Below, piece by piece: positions 32,940-43,530 of a stretch of 64,000 nt of DNA (position 1 is the first letter of the stretch; each line of letters starts with the position of its first letter). The notes below the pieces were generated by a model, which worked only from the letters and a program-made list of their open reading frames with translations, searched no databases and had not been told where the DNA came from. The translations under genes and the position numbers were made by a program. The stretch covers positions 8,866,001 to 8,930,000 of the forward strand of contig OW051496.1 in NCBI GenBank assembly GCA_932521035.1. Reading direction: 5' to 3'. The stretch comes from Oscheius dolichura (Eukaryota; Nematoda; Chromadorea; Rhabditida; Rhabditidae).

Positions 32940-33510
32940 GTTGATCGAAAAGCCCAAAAGAGAGAAGAAAACGAAACCGGAGAAAAGCGTCAACAAGCAA
33001 TGGTCGAGATGGGCGGACAGTGGCCGTCTGGGAGTGAGCTGGCCCCCATGAGGTCATATCGAGGAAATAGTATTGAACTCGAAGAGAGGGCAAGGAGGGC
33101 GGTACAATTCAAAAATATGTTTTTCACAACGACGGGAAACTTACCGAAAGCTGACGAAATCGTCTATCCTACGAACGGGGGATGATGGAGGGCCGGTGGG
33201 CTTTGACGACGAGAAGAGCTGGTCAGAAGTGATAAAAGGGAGTCAGAACAATGTAATCTTCCTCTGGAAGTGAGTAAATTTCTCTCTCCCCTACTAAAAT
33301 AAAAGATGACAAAGATGAATAAGCGCCAAAGCAATTTTCAGCCCCTGCCTGTCATCAGCCCTGGGGAAAGGTCAGCTCTATTGACAACGGCTTGTAAATC
33401 ATTAGGAAACTCATAGGCTATGAGTCATAACCCCTCTTACCCGCCGCTTGTCATAAGATCATAAGAAGCTGAGAGGCGATTTATTGAGAAAAGAGAGGTT
33501 AACATACGGG
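32940..33510. repeat. Duplicated intergenic block, copy 1 (partner 35950-36594)
   Basis: Shares long stretches with the region upstream of T5: GGCGGACAGTGGCCG, then ATGAGGTCAT...GAAATAGT, then GATGAATAAGCGCCAA and CTTGTAAATCA. A third partial copy of its right half is at 34335-34500. It contains the 5' flank of T3 and the 3' flank of T4, so duplication units include spacer DNA. Confidence 0.6.
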
Positions 33511-34300
33511 TCATCGGGAAGCACAGCGAGTGACGGCAGAGGCAACGGTCCCGACGATCACGTAGGATGGGCCACAGGCTGGCAGAATCAGGACAGCTTT
33601 ACGGAACTCTAAAAGGAAAGTTTATTAGAAAGTGGCGGCTGTTCTTGGCACAAAGACGAAAAGCAGGCTTTTCATAGCATTTCAAGGTTTTCGATGCCAG
33701 ATTTTTCTGCTCATACATTCAAATCTACGGTAAAAAAGAATTACAAAGCCACAGAAAGTGTTTTAGTGGGAGAAATTTGAGGCTAGGATCAAAAATATAA
33801 CTCACTTGTAAGATTCTCAAGTTCAGTAGCGCGGCGCCATCCATTGTCCTAAAAAATTGGTTGGTTCATTTGTAAATTCCTGGCTTACATCGAGATAGTT
33901 ACCGAAGGAGGCGAAAACGATGTAGATCACCGTGAGGATTAATACAGCGATACAACCAAAGCGAAGGAGACCGCAACAGATACGGAAAGGCAACAACGTC
34001 TTGGGAAGCTTGAATCCCATGGCAACCAGTATCGAAATGGACAATAGGAAGCCCAAAATCCAGGAAACAGCCTATATTTTGTTGTGGTGAGAGCCTCGTT
34101 TAAAAATGGGCAAACCTATCGGAACATGATATTCTTATCGAGGTGAATGATTGCAATTGCGAGCAGGAACATCGTGGAGATAATTCCAAGATAATCCACT
34201 AAAATAATGTTTTGCCTGTTTTTGGACCCAGATTACCCTCGAGGGAAGGTTACAGCAGATAACAGAAACCCTGCCGAAATCGTTGATCTCTCAGATTGGC
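33511..34300 (-). pseudogene. T-family copy T4, 5'-truncated and with a nonsense codon
   Basis: Recognisable exons: EINDFGRVSVICCNLPSR; YLGIISTMFLLAIAIIHLDK (TM1); LLSISILVAMGFKLPKTLLP (TM2) with PFRICCGLLR; IAVLILTVIYIVFASFGNYL (TM3); and FRKAVLILPACGPSYVIVGT (TM4), stop at 33511. There is no head exon upstream: similarity ends at about 34300, next to a GC-rich sequence. The TM1 exon ends in TAG immediately before its GTTTG donor (about 34111), where T5 has GAG. Truncation and nonsense together suggest a decayed copy; an unannotated start within the TM2 exon (MGFLLSISI) could still give a short protein. Confidence 0.6.
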
Positions 34301-34551
34301 TTGAGCCCCCCGCGGGCCGGCCAACGCCGATTTGCAGCCCCCTACTTGTCACTAGCTCTGCGAAAGATCAACTCTATTGACTGCTTGTAAATCAGCCGGG
34401 AACTCATAGCCCCTCTCCCCTCCATTTGAAAAAGGATCATTAGCAGCTGAAAGGTGGTTTATTGCAAAGAAAAGACAGCCGGATAGATTTTGGGGGGTAA
34501 CATTGGACTTCTTCTCTTTAGCCGGTAATAGAAATCATCGGGAAATGGCCA

Positions 34552-35674
34552 CTAACGACGGTGCTGCTTCTCCAGATAGAAGTAGCAGCGGGTAGCGGCC
34601 GAGGCAACGGTCCCATAGACAAAGTAGAGGGTTCCATTTATAAGCATAATGAGAACAGCGTGAAGGAACTCTGAAAATATAGGTACATCACGGAAAAATT
34701 AGCGTTGCCAGAAAATGAATGACTCAAATCTGTTTTACTCACTTGTACCAGCATCATGACTGAGACGACCTCTGCCAACTAATCCCTAAATGAACCATGT
34801 CTTATTATTATTAAAGCATTCCTTACTCCTATGATGACTCCAACGGAAGAGACGATAGTGAAGAGAAAGGTGATTACCACAACAGCGAGGAGCAAGCACC
34901 GGGAGGCGGCGCAAAAGATGCGAAACGGCTTGAGGAGCTTGGGAAGTTTGAGCCACATGGCGAGGAGGACGGACACGGTCAGGGCGAAGCTGGAGAGCCA
35001 GGGAACCGTCTGAATTGTGTTATTATTTGAGACCATGTGGTTGAAACTGTGTTTTGACCTGGCCCTGCTCTTTTACCCATCAATAACGGGCCTTGGGAGG
35101 TCAGACAAAAAAGAATGCCCGAGAGAGCGGTAGTGCCACTGTTAGAATCACGCAATCCCCGCAAGAATTAAAAATAAAACAAAAATAAGCGAACCTCATA
35201 AAGGAAGATGCGTTTATCCATGTGGACAATGGCGGTTAAAATGAGAAAAATGAAAGAAAGGACTCCAATGGCAGTGATAACAAACTGAAATAAGGATCTC
35301 ATTGTTTCTATCTCTAAAAACGGAAAAACGTACATGAGATGGGACATTGCAACAGAAAATTGCGACCTTGAAGTCGTCCTCCTTTTCAGCTCGTTCCAGG
35401 TCGGTTCCATAGATGATTTTCTTTTTGATCTTGTCAAAATCCAGGTTCAAAAGTTCGGGCAATTCCATGAAAGTCGCCTTGGATCGCTCTGGATAAACAA
35501 GAAAGGCTGATATCCTATGGGTAGCGATGACTCACCGTAAGGCTCCTCCACAGGGTTCTCGTGTTCCAAACGGGCCGGCTGTTGCGGGAAGTCAAGGAGG
35601 GGCAGCAGGACAGGACGCTCGACCCTTTCTTCAATTTCGGGAGCTCCTTCCTCGATATGGTACGGATTGGACAT
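34552..35674 (-). CDS. T-family four-TM membrane protein T5
   Basis: The head exon is acidic (MSNPYHIEEGAPEIEERVER) with no GILK. A phase-1 intron joins to MELPELLNLDFDKIKKKIIY, then GTDLERAEKEDDFKVAIFCC and NVPSH. TM1 is FVITAIGVLSFIFLILTAIV, followed by the HMDKRIFLYE end, TM2 WLSSFALTVSVLLAMWLKLP, loop KLLKPFRIFCAASR, TM3 LLLAVVVITFLFTIVSSVGV, and TM4 FLHAVLIMLINGTLYFVYGT with tail RCYFYLEKQHRR and stop at 34552. Introns 40-60 nt plus one of about 150 nt before TM2. Intact and the clearest template for the family. A Cys-Cys pair before TM1 is shared by T1, T2, T4 and T6 and may be lipid-modified (inference). Confidence 0.65.
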
Positions 35675-35949
35675 TACGGGATCAATACCAAGTCTGAAAA
35701 TAGGTTGTTAATGATACAATATGCTAGAAAAAAGTCTAAACGTTCAGAAAAACAGAGAAAGTTGAGTTTTACAGTCGCTAAACCGAAAAAGAGCCGCTGA
35801 CCACATTTTTTTAACCCATGTATTAGTCCGAAAATAGGCAAATCACCCTTTTATTCCCATGGAAACAATTCTAGATGTTCATTTTGTCTTGCATGATGTC
35901 TAAAAACAATATTATCCCGCTAGCAAAAAGCTGGAGAGAGGATAAAAGC

Positions 35950-36594
35950 AGAGTGATAAGAGTGGCGGACAGTGGCCGACTGGTCGAGCCGGCCACATGA
36001 GGTCATGCTGTTGAAATAGTGTTCAACTCTAAGAGAGGGGAGGATAGCCGGGGGAGGGGAACTCTAAACAATCTACTATGAATACTCATCCAAATCTTTC
36101 GAAACTATTTATCTTTAGAGGAGGGACCGATAGTGCGATTTTGAGTGGGCAGGAAGGGATCGGGATTGGGCACAATTGAGAAAATTGAGGATGGCTGACT
36201 CCTGGATGCCTTATCGTTTATTTTAGAAAAGATTCAAGAAACTTTTGGGGAAATTTAGGGCTCAATGAGCTTACGCAATGCAAGAGAGATAGTGAGATCC
36301 AGTTCTTTTTTGTCTAGATGATTCGCCGTGAGCTGGAAATATCAGCAGGACAGTACCCGAGATGAATAAGCGCCAACGCAATATTCAACCACTGCTTGTC
36401 ATCGCCGCGATGTTGTCAGAGGGATAAAAAAGAGTCTAGCCATTAGGAACTTATCGTGTCTGGATAAAGGTCAACTCGACGTCGGCGATGCCTTGTAAAT
36501 CAGCTGGGACCACATGGTCCGCCGCCCTCGCTTCCTTTCTCCTGAAGGTAAACACAAGATCGTCATAAAGGAAGCCATATCCTCCAGCTGATAT
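35950..36594. repeat. Duplicated intergenic block, copy 2
   Basis: Partner of 32940-33510 (see there). It spans the upstream flank of T5 and the downstream flank of T6. Confidence 0.6.
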
Positions 36595-37578
36595 TTATTT
36601 ATTTGACAGCACAACTCGTTGAGATTTCATAACACTTTGACATCTCCGAATTGCTAGGAAAGGTAGATTGGCCGCGAAGAAGAGCACAGTGAATCCTGTC
36701 GCAAGAACAACAAAGACTCGGATGATTTCAGCGTCTCGGAGGGAATTTACCTTTGATCCCAGCACTATTCTCTGAGGACTTTCTTATAACAATCAAATTA
36801 AGATTAGTAATACCTGAATGGATAGATAGAAGGCGGTAAGGATAGTTGCAATGATGGTGACAGCTGATCCTGTGAGACAGAATAATCTCATGAGTAAACA
36901 TACAACCAGAAACGGGGTCAGGTAGGAGGGCTTCTTCTTCCAGAGGCCCAGAAGGAGGTAGAAGGTTATAATGGACAACGCGGACCATAAAATTGTCTTA
37001 ATTGATTTCATGAGTATTTGGGGCACCGCAATCACTGGAATAGGCCTCAAGGCATCCAATTTTTGGCTTCCTCCCACGAAAAAAGAGTCAATTTTAAAGA
37101 GGAATGTACCCAATGAAAAGAATAGAGATTGAGAGTATACCTGTAACAAAGACGAGCACTTATTTAGACTCCTGACAGCGATAGCCAGCAAGAAACCAGT
37201 ACAAATCATTCCAATTACAAAAGAAAGCCACTAAAATGGTCATATTTCTGTAATACTCCAATTTCTTACGAAAGCCGACACTTTACAGCATAAAATATCC
37301 ATTTGGTACCTATCTTCAGGCCTTACTTCTTCTTCCAAACTTAGAAAATTTAAAATAGTTTGCAGTAAAGAGTCTCTGGGATGATTTATCTCTAATTCTT
37401 CTGGAAAATCAAACTCATGTCTTAAAAAAGGAAACAAACCTTCGATATGCGGGTCAATCTCTTCGAACCAGACCCGTTGACGAGAGCAGTGCATCTTTCC
37501 GAATTTGAGAATCCCTGGTCTCGGACAAGGATAGGAATAGGATCTGACTGTTGGTAATATTGTAACATCTTCGGCCAT
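36595..37578 (-). CDS. T-family four-TM membrane protein T6 with GILK and RVWF motifs
   Basis: The head exon begins MAEDVTILPTVRSYSYPCPR and holds GILK (residues 22-25), followed ten residues later by QRVWFEEID (RVWF at 35-38). This order, SILK-type then RVxF-type, is the one seen in known protein phosphatase 1 regulators. It then continues through RDSLLQTILNFLSLEEEV to YQMDILCCKVSAF. TM1 is LSFVIGMICTGFLLAIAVRS, TM2 ILWSALSIITFYLLLGLWKK, loop SYLTPFLVVCLLMR, TM3 FCLTGSAVTIIATILTAFYL, and TM4 VFVVLATGFTVLFFAANLPF with a basic tail ending VVLSNK at 36595. Introns have GT/AG ends. More divergent than T3/T5. Membrane topology is visible; phosphatase binding is inferred. Confidence 0.6.
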
Positions 37579-37957
37579 TTTACAGTCGAAAATAACAGGT
37601 GCTCTTCATTAAGAATATGAGAAACAAGCCAGTACACGGCGGACAAAGTTAAGATAAGGGTGGCAGTACTTGGGTCGCCTACCGATGGCCACTTGCCATT
37701 GCTTTGAGGTGCCGGTTCCGACAGTAAACAGAGCGAGAGCGGAGAAGAGGGAGTGACGACTTCGTCCGGACGAAACTGGGCGGCGCTATGGTATTTCTTC
37801 CTATTCATTCAATTAGAACTTCTCTTCATAAGGATAAGAAGAATACGATACACAAATTGACAAAATTCATTGATTGAAAGACAATTATGTTTACAGGCAC
37901 CCGAGCATGGAGCATTGGCAATTGTAAGTAATCCACAGGAAATTCTCTCCACCCTCT

Positions 37958-38690
37958 TCAAGCCACAGGGACACATTTCGGCATCTCCTTGTCATATTGC
38001 CCAGTTGTTTTGTCACATTTTCTTATCGGCTGGCCTTCCAGTTGGTACCCATCGATGCATCTATAAGCCACGTAGAAGTCCTTTTCAAACTCTTCGATTG
38101 CTCCTCCTTCTGGAGTTCCTGGATGGGGGCAATTGACTACTGTTTCAGCTGAAATAGCGCGTTTTAGATTCAAACGGTGTCTTTTTCTTACCATTGTGGT
38201 TAGCAGTTTGGTCCAAGTCGTTGTTAGGAGAGGCTAGGGGTTTGCCAGAGGGATTACAGACTAGCGGCTCTCCAGTCCAGGTTCCGTCTTCTTGGCATCT
38301 CCGGGTAAGGGTGGGAGGTGTCGGGAAGGTGAATGAAAGGGGTTTGCATCTGAAAATAGTATTTCTGATGAGTAGATAACGTATTTTTTTGCCGATCTTT
38401 CCTAGAATGGCTCAATGGGACTCGCCATATTCAGCCAGGATGGAACTGCTCCAATTTTGGATGCGGAAATCCTCGACCCGGTCGATTTCCAAGTTTCAGA
38501 ATAAAATTAACACTTACTGGAACTTGAGGGTGACTCCCGGCTCGTAAGTGTCTTCCTCATACGCGGTATAACGTCGGAAGACCCTGGTATTATCGTGAAC
38601 CAGCGGTGGAATACAGTCAATTGCGAAACACTCGCGGAGAACAGCAACCAGCACCAGAAATGGAATCATATTGTGGGATACAATGCCCAT
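37958..38690 (-). CDS. Secreted protein with two sushi (CCP) domains
   Basis: Start at 38690 (MGIVSHNMIPFLVLVAVLRE) gives a signal peptide; the internal Met seven codons on would also do. Sushi domain 1 runs from IDCIPPLVHDN to GTWTGEPLVCN, with the expected Cys-x-Cys-x-Cys-Trp-Cys order (Trp in GTWTG). Domain 2 is VVNCPHPGTPEGGAIEEF, then YRCIDGYQLEGQPIRKC and a closing Cys before the stop at 37958. Three exons joined by short GT/AG introns (about 38137-38192 and 38351-38515). No TM or GPI signal is seen, so it is probably secreted. Sushi modules mediate protein binding in matrix and synapse-organising proteins; this one has no other domain. Domain 2 lacks the usual Trp between its last two cysteines. 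Confidence 0.65.
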
Positions 38691-38700
38691 TCTCGGGCTA

Positions 38701-38708
38701 TTATATAC
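38701..38708 (-). promoter_or_regulatory. TATA-like box
   Basis: GTATATAATA on the minus strand, about 12 bases upstream of the first ATG of the sushi gene. If used, transcription would start inside or after that ATG, favouring the second Met (MIPFLVL). Confidence 0.3.
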
Positions 38709-38769
38709 CCGGCTGGGGAGACAGTGCCGGATAAACGCTTTCAATATTTACCAAGGGCTTCCCTAACAC

Positions 38770-39427
38770 AATAGCCACTGTGACTATTTTGGGGGGATTT
38801 CATCCTCGTGATGAGTCATTCCGGTGTGGATCTGGCTAATGAAATAATAATAATATTTTTTAGGCTGCCGTCTGCTTTATTTTCAACGTACATGCCGTTT
38901 AACGGAGAGCTTCCCGTCTACCGTAACCCATCTAATCATTTTTAACAGTCACATTGAAAATGGGTTATTCGGGCGGATATAACACTTTTATTGAAAGAAT
39001 AGAAGAAAGTTTATAGCATTCCTTGATGGAAACGGATGGCTTAAAATTTAACTTTGCACAAGAGCTCTCAATGGAGAAATAACAATAATATCTGGGCAAA
39101 CAATTCCAAACATACGAACAGCCATCATCTGTTCTTTTTACATTATCATTATAGCATGAAAAAGGGCAGAGGTCCTTGGTATAATATGAAGGCTACGGGT
39201 TTCCAACAACATATCCAGTCGTCCCTGGACTTTTTGTCCAAGCTACTGTATTTTTTGTCCAGCTCCGTGTGATTCTTGTCCAAAGACTGCAGTTTTTGTG
39301 AAAAGCTCAAAATGGTTGTGAAATCAGTCTCCAGTGTAAATGACCAAGAGGCGAACCCCTCCCCAACAATCAACTAATGAACAAAGCCCGTATATATAGT
39401 TTTATTCTTGTCCCTATCTGTTTTGGT
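38770..39427. other. No gene seen
   Basis: Low-complexity imperfect repeats of TTTTTGTCCA near 39230-39290; no supported gene. Confidence 0.35.
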
Positions 39428-40531
39428 TTAAACTGGATCAGTTTTCAATGCTACAATGGATTCCAGGTACTTCTTGACGGCGTCTCCATGTTTCTTGACC
39501 TTGGCTCGGAGATACTTCAGACTGGCCTGCACCGTAAACATGTAGTGAAGAGTGTCTTCGAAGGACAGCGCCCGCTGCTTCCTTATCTCCGTAGCCACCT
39601 CCAATAGCCGAGTCTTCTGTCCCTTGAAGAGGCGAGTCATGGTAATGTCAACAGCCGTGAAGGCTGGTGCTCTGCCAATTCCTTGACTGCTGACTACGGT
39701 AATTGGGCCGTCTTTTCCTACAGTTTTCATGGACCTCAATAGGTTTATCAGCCCCGAGCCCGGAACCTTTCCAAAGGGCCACTTGGCATGGTAAAGGGTT
39801 GCGATGAGGGAATTAGAACAACCATCCGGCAGCACCTCGACCACGTACGTGTCGGGCTCTTCGCCGCCCTGTCCGGCTTCCGTTTTCTTGTTGTTTATGA
39901 ACATTTTCCCGTGGTATTGAAATTGACCCGTAGTCATCGGCCAGAAGGAGTCGGCCTTCTCCTTTCCATCCTCATAAAAGTCACACAAAACGACGATCGT
40001 GGCCGAGGACTCCTGGAAGATCATCCGCCAAAAATCTTCGAACGTGTTCTTCATTGGGGCCTGGGCTGAAAGTGGACAAGGTTCTTCTCCCTGTGAATTA
40101 GACTAACCGATGATGTATTGCTTGTCCACCAGCTCGAATTTGCATTTGTTCGCGTGGATGAAGTCGCACCCGGCCGGTGTATCCTGCGTGAGGACGACAC
40201 GAGTCACGTCCAGGCACGGAACCTCCTGATAGCGATTGCGCTCCTTGACTTGGCAGCATCGCTGATGTTCTTGGGCGCCGGCTATCACCGCATTCATCAG
40301 CTGCTTCTGTTCGAAGAGATTCCTGTCCAAGTTCGTGTGATATTCGACAAAATCGGCGACGGCGGCCTCCGACTCGGTAGAAATCTTCTCCTGACTGGCG
40401 ACCGACGGGCGCTTCCGGATCTTTGTCTTCTGCGTCGAACTTTTTGACATCTCCTCCTTTTCTTTGGGGTTCACAGATTTCATTAGTCGTCGAACCGGCG
40501 GTTTCTTCTTCTCCTCGTTTTTAGCGGCCAT
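39428..40531 (-). CDS. Tyrosine-phosphatase-like protein lacking catalytic Cys, His and Asp
   Basis: Two exons (40531-40108 and 40065-39428; 42-nt intron) give 353 aa. A basic Lys/Ser-rich head precedes a PTP domain with normal structural marks: VKERNRYQEVPCLDVTRVVL (the KNRY region), FEDFWRMIFQESSATIVVL, and FWPMTTGQF. The active site is not normal. The signature VHCSAGIGR reads VVSSQGIGR, so catalytic Cys is Ser (AGC, 39689-39691) and the preceding His is Val. The WPD loop reads WPFGKVP, so the general-acid Asp is Phe. It should bind but not hydrolyse phosphotyrosine. Known nematode examples of PTP-like pseudophosphatases (EGG-3/4/5) act in oocytes; a similar role here is inference. The upstream Met at 40555 is possible. 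Confidence 0.75.
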
Positions 40532-41014
40532 CTTCGGAGACAGAAAAAGAGACAATGACGCAGAAAACCACTCTGACCACTTATAAAGGGGATCATCAGG
40601 AAAACAAGATTCAATCTGTCAACTTTACAAAATAAAACCGGTCTGCTCTAGTTGCAAGGTAATACAAACTTGTTACTTTTGTTGAACTATACCTCACCTT
40701 GAATAGGGCAGTATAAAATCCAGAGCCCCATAGAGCCTCTATGAGCTCTATGATAGAGTCCCCGGCCTCAAGAGTTCTTGATTCGACTCGATACAGGCAG
40801 GCAACAACCCGGGACAAAAAGTCATTCTCCCGCTTTTCACAGTCATTGACTCTGGAGAACAGTTTCCACGGCCATTTACCCTGAAGGGCAGTTTTCACGA
40901 CCATTTTCACAATTTTCACGGCCATTTACACCGGAAAACAGATTTCTCGAACATTTATCCGGTTCTCTTTATTGAAATCATAAATAATTTAAACAACCCA
41001 ATAAAGATTTAGCG
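40532..41014. other. No confident gene
   Basis: A minus-strand frame (40611-40925) includes a short ACGGCCATTT/TTTTCACGACCATTTTCAC repeat; coding is doubtful. Confidence 0.3.
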
Positions 41015-42203
41015 TTATTCTACTTTGCCCTTCTTTTGGCTATTCCAGTAAGTTATGAACTGAGCAAAGATCACAGCGTTGAAGGCAGCAGCACTACCAA
41101 ACGAGATTAGAAGTAACTTATCGTCGCCGGCTTCTTGGTATGTGGTAAAGACACGAGCAACGGTACCTAGACAATCCTAGTAAAATGACAATCCTCCTTT
41201 CTTACCTGCTAGCTGCAGAGATACAGAAATGAACGAGAGCTGACCGGTACTCTTTGAGCTGTAGTTTTCATAAGCTTGGAGTATTTTCGACGCGGCCACA
41301 ATAAAAATACTGAGACCTTGGGCAGTTGCCAGAGCGTTGAGGGGGATGTATCCCCCCATAACGGCACTGGTTAGGGCCCAGCTGAAAATTCAATAGAAAA
41401 ATAGAATGGATAGGATTACCATAAGGCTAAAAAGGCAGCGGCGTGAGCTCCAGCTCCATTGTAATAAAGAATCTGCATGACGATTATGGCCAATTGGATG
41501 GTAACAAAGAGGGCATCGCCCCATTGACTGGAAGAATTTAACGGTAAAATCATATTTTTCGGGCTACCTGAAGACGAATCCTTTCTTGTAGCTGTAGGCG
41601 GCTGTTCCGAAAGCTCCAAAGAAGGCCAATAGTTGGGAAGTGAGGGAAATACCCTGAAATAGGCTTGGCACTGCTTTTTCTGGAGGCTCTAGTCATAAAT
41701 TGCCCAGAATGTGAGCTAAGCCCCATCGAAATGACTTTAGCTCCATCAAAAACGAATAAAGCCTACTAAAAGCGGCCCTAGAAGGTCGAATCACTCAAAA
41801 ATCATATGAAAAGGCCTCAAACGGTTAGTAAAGCCGTATAAAATCCCACTGTTTCTGCAAAAACAGGCCAATAGGCGGGACAAGTGCCACAAAAATTTTC
41901 ATGCTCTGTTCCCCAAAAATTTTTGAAAATAAATGAAAGGCTCACCTGAGCGCTTTTAGCCGTAGATATTTTAATAATTTGCGGTACAAACAGTAGAATT
42001 GAGCCAATAGTGATTCCTAACCCGAGTACGCGACTCAAGACCAGCTGGGAGCATTGAGCTAGAAAAACGTCTTATATCAAAAAATAAAACCGAAACAAAC
42101 GATGAAAGACGTTGAATTTGATTAACATTTCGTCTAAACAATCGCCGGGGAAAATAAAACGAAGCGCATCTTCAATATACTCGTGCCCAATGGCTTTTGC
42201 CAT
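41015..42203 (-). CDS. MPDU1: MPDU1 orthologue (dolichol-phosphate-mannose utilisation, PQ-loop)
   Basis: MPDU1 is an ER membrane protein needed for use of dolichol-phosphate-linked mannose and glucose in glycan and GPI assembly. Exon 1 from 42203 (MAKAIGHEYIEDALRFIFPG, then DCLDEML) is followed by LGLGITIGSILLFVPQIIKI with STAKSAQ, the first PQ-loop (human: LGLGIVAGSVLVKLPQVFKI). Later exons give SQWGDALFVTIQLAIIVMQI, the second half with GHTGQLS-like TGQLSFISVSLQLAG, then VARVFTTYQEAGDDKLLL and AQFITYWNSQKKGKVE, stop at 41015. Order and spacing follow human MPDU1 closely. The exact donor in the middle (about 41780-41940) is uncertain. A Met at 42326 would add a hydrophobic leader but lies before a TTTCAG acceptor, so it is probably 5' untranslated or trans-spliced. 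Confidence 0.85.
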
Positions 42204-42697
42204 CTTCCTGGGTTCCCTGAAGGTCGAAAAAGCTGAAATTAAAATAATCTGATTTAAGAAATATGAACAGAACAAAGTACAGAGAAATAAAGGAAAAGAC
42301 GTGGATATGAACAATGGCAGGGCCATAAAAGCGTTATCAGCCGGTGAAGTATTCGTGCCCTGTCGTCACAAAAAGCCACCTAGCTTTCCGCCGGTTCAGA
42401 CGATTTCCAGTAGAATGCCACGCATTTGCTTCATTCATATCACACAAAAGTGCAAATTTTATTTCCTTGTTCAATAGTCAATCCATAATGGATCGTTACG
42501 GACTCTTATTACAGGCTGAATCCCCATATCCTTTCTCTAACCGGACTGAAACAAGTGTTCTTCCGATGTCTGTTTTTATCCATTGCAGTCACGTGTCTGT
42601 GTCTATGGTCTCTCGACCGATAATAGTTCCCTGACATAATACTTAAATTTTTTATTATAGTCCTTTTTTATTTTATCCAAGCCATCGAAATTCACGG
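42204..42697. other. Intergenic, nothing seen
   Basis: Upstream region of MPDU1 and downstream region of the small gene; no supported features. Confidence 0.35.
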
Positions 42698-42911
42698 TTA
42701 AACGTAGCCCGCGGAGCCCTTCAAGATTTCCAGGGTGGGATAAAAAGTTGTCCTGGTTGGAAAGTGAACGGGTTGCTCATTGCTGAAATTGAATTGTTTG
42801 AGACAGTAATTCGGGAATTCTTCGCATTCCCTGGGAACGCGGGATAAGCAACAAAAAGACATACCTCAGATTGACCTGTTGGGAAGGTGCCGCCACGATC
42901 GGAGAAGGCAT
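42698..42911 (-). CDS. Possible small two-exon gene, about 59 aa, unknown
   Basis: Exon 1 is 42911-42865 (MPSPIVAAPSQQVNL). A 34-nt intron (42864-42831) has a GTATGT donor and TTCCCAG acceptor, and joins in phase to exon 2 (ECEEFPNYCLKQFNFSNEQP, ending EILKGSAGYV) with a stop at 42698. The product has two cysteines, is neutral to acidic and has no signal peptide. I do not recognise a family. The in-phase splice and good splice signals support it; its small size argues for caution. Upstream exons are possible. Confidence 0.4.
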
Positions 42912-43530
42912 ATTCCCACCAATCCGCTTATTGAATAGTTATTCGAACTGAAAATCTTCTGATCATGAGGATATTGATATTTTTAGGAAAGCAAAACAAT
43001 GTATTTCAATTTTAAATCTACCTTTTGATCCAGAAGGAATGGATAACGAGATGCTCTTGTTCCTGTTGAAATTCGAGGAAATATCAGTTTTCCCTTTAGG
43101 AAAGAAAAAACTCATGATATATGCATAAGCCTGAAAATTGGATAATATGAAAGGTTGTCTGGAATAAGGGAAAGCGAGGAGGAGGCCGGACGGGCCGCCA
43201 TTAACTGTGAGGAAAGGCCAAGAATGGGCAGTAAAATGAGGGAACGAGCGCTTATTGAGAAAACGACGACATGCGCATAATTTTTAAGCTAGAATTCATC
43301 ATATATTGATACTGTATTGAATAGGAAAGAGCGTCGCGACACGTGGATAGTGGGAAAGGGGAGAGATCGTTAATTCAAACGATGGGAGACCAGCACTTTG
43401 AGCAGAATTTGAATGTGGCAAATAAAGTGGAGGGAGGCCAGGTCAAGTGAAAGACCAGGCTCTCAATAGAGGTTCACATAAACAGTTTATTCCATTTTAC
43501 AGTGCACCCATACATATTACTCAGTTAATT
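42912..43530. other. Intergenic, nothing seen
   Basis: No supported gene or repeat. Confidence 0.35.
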
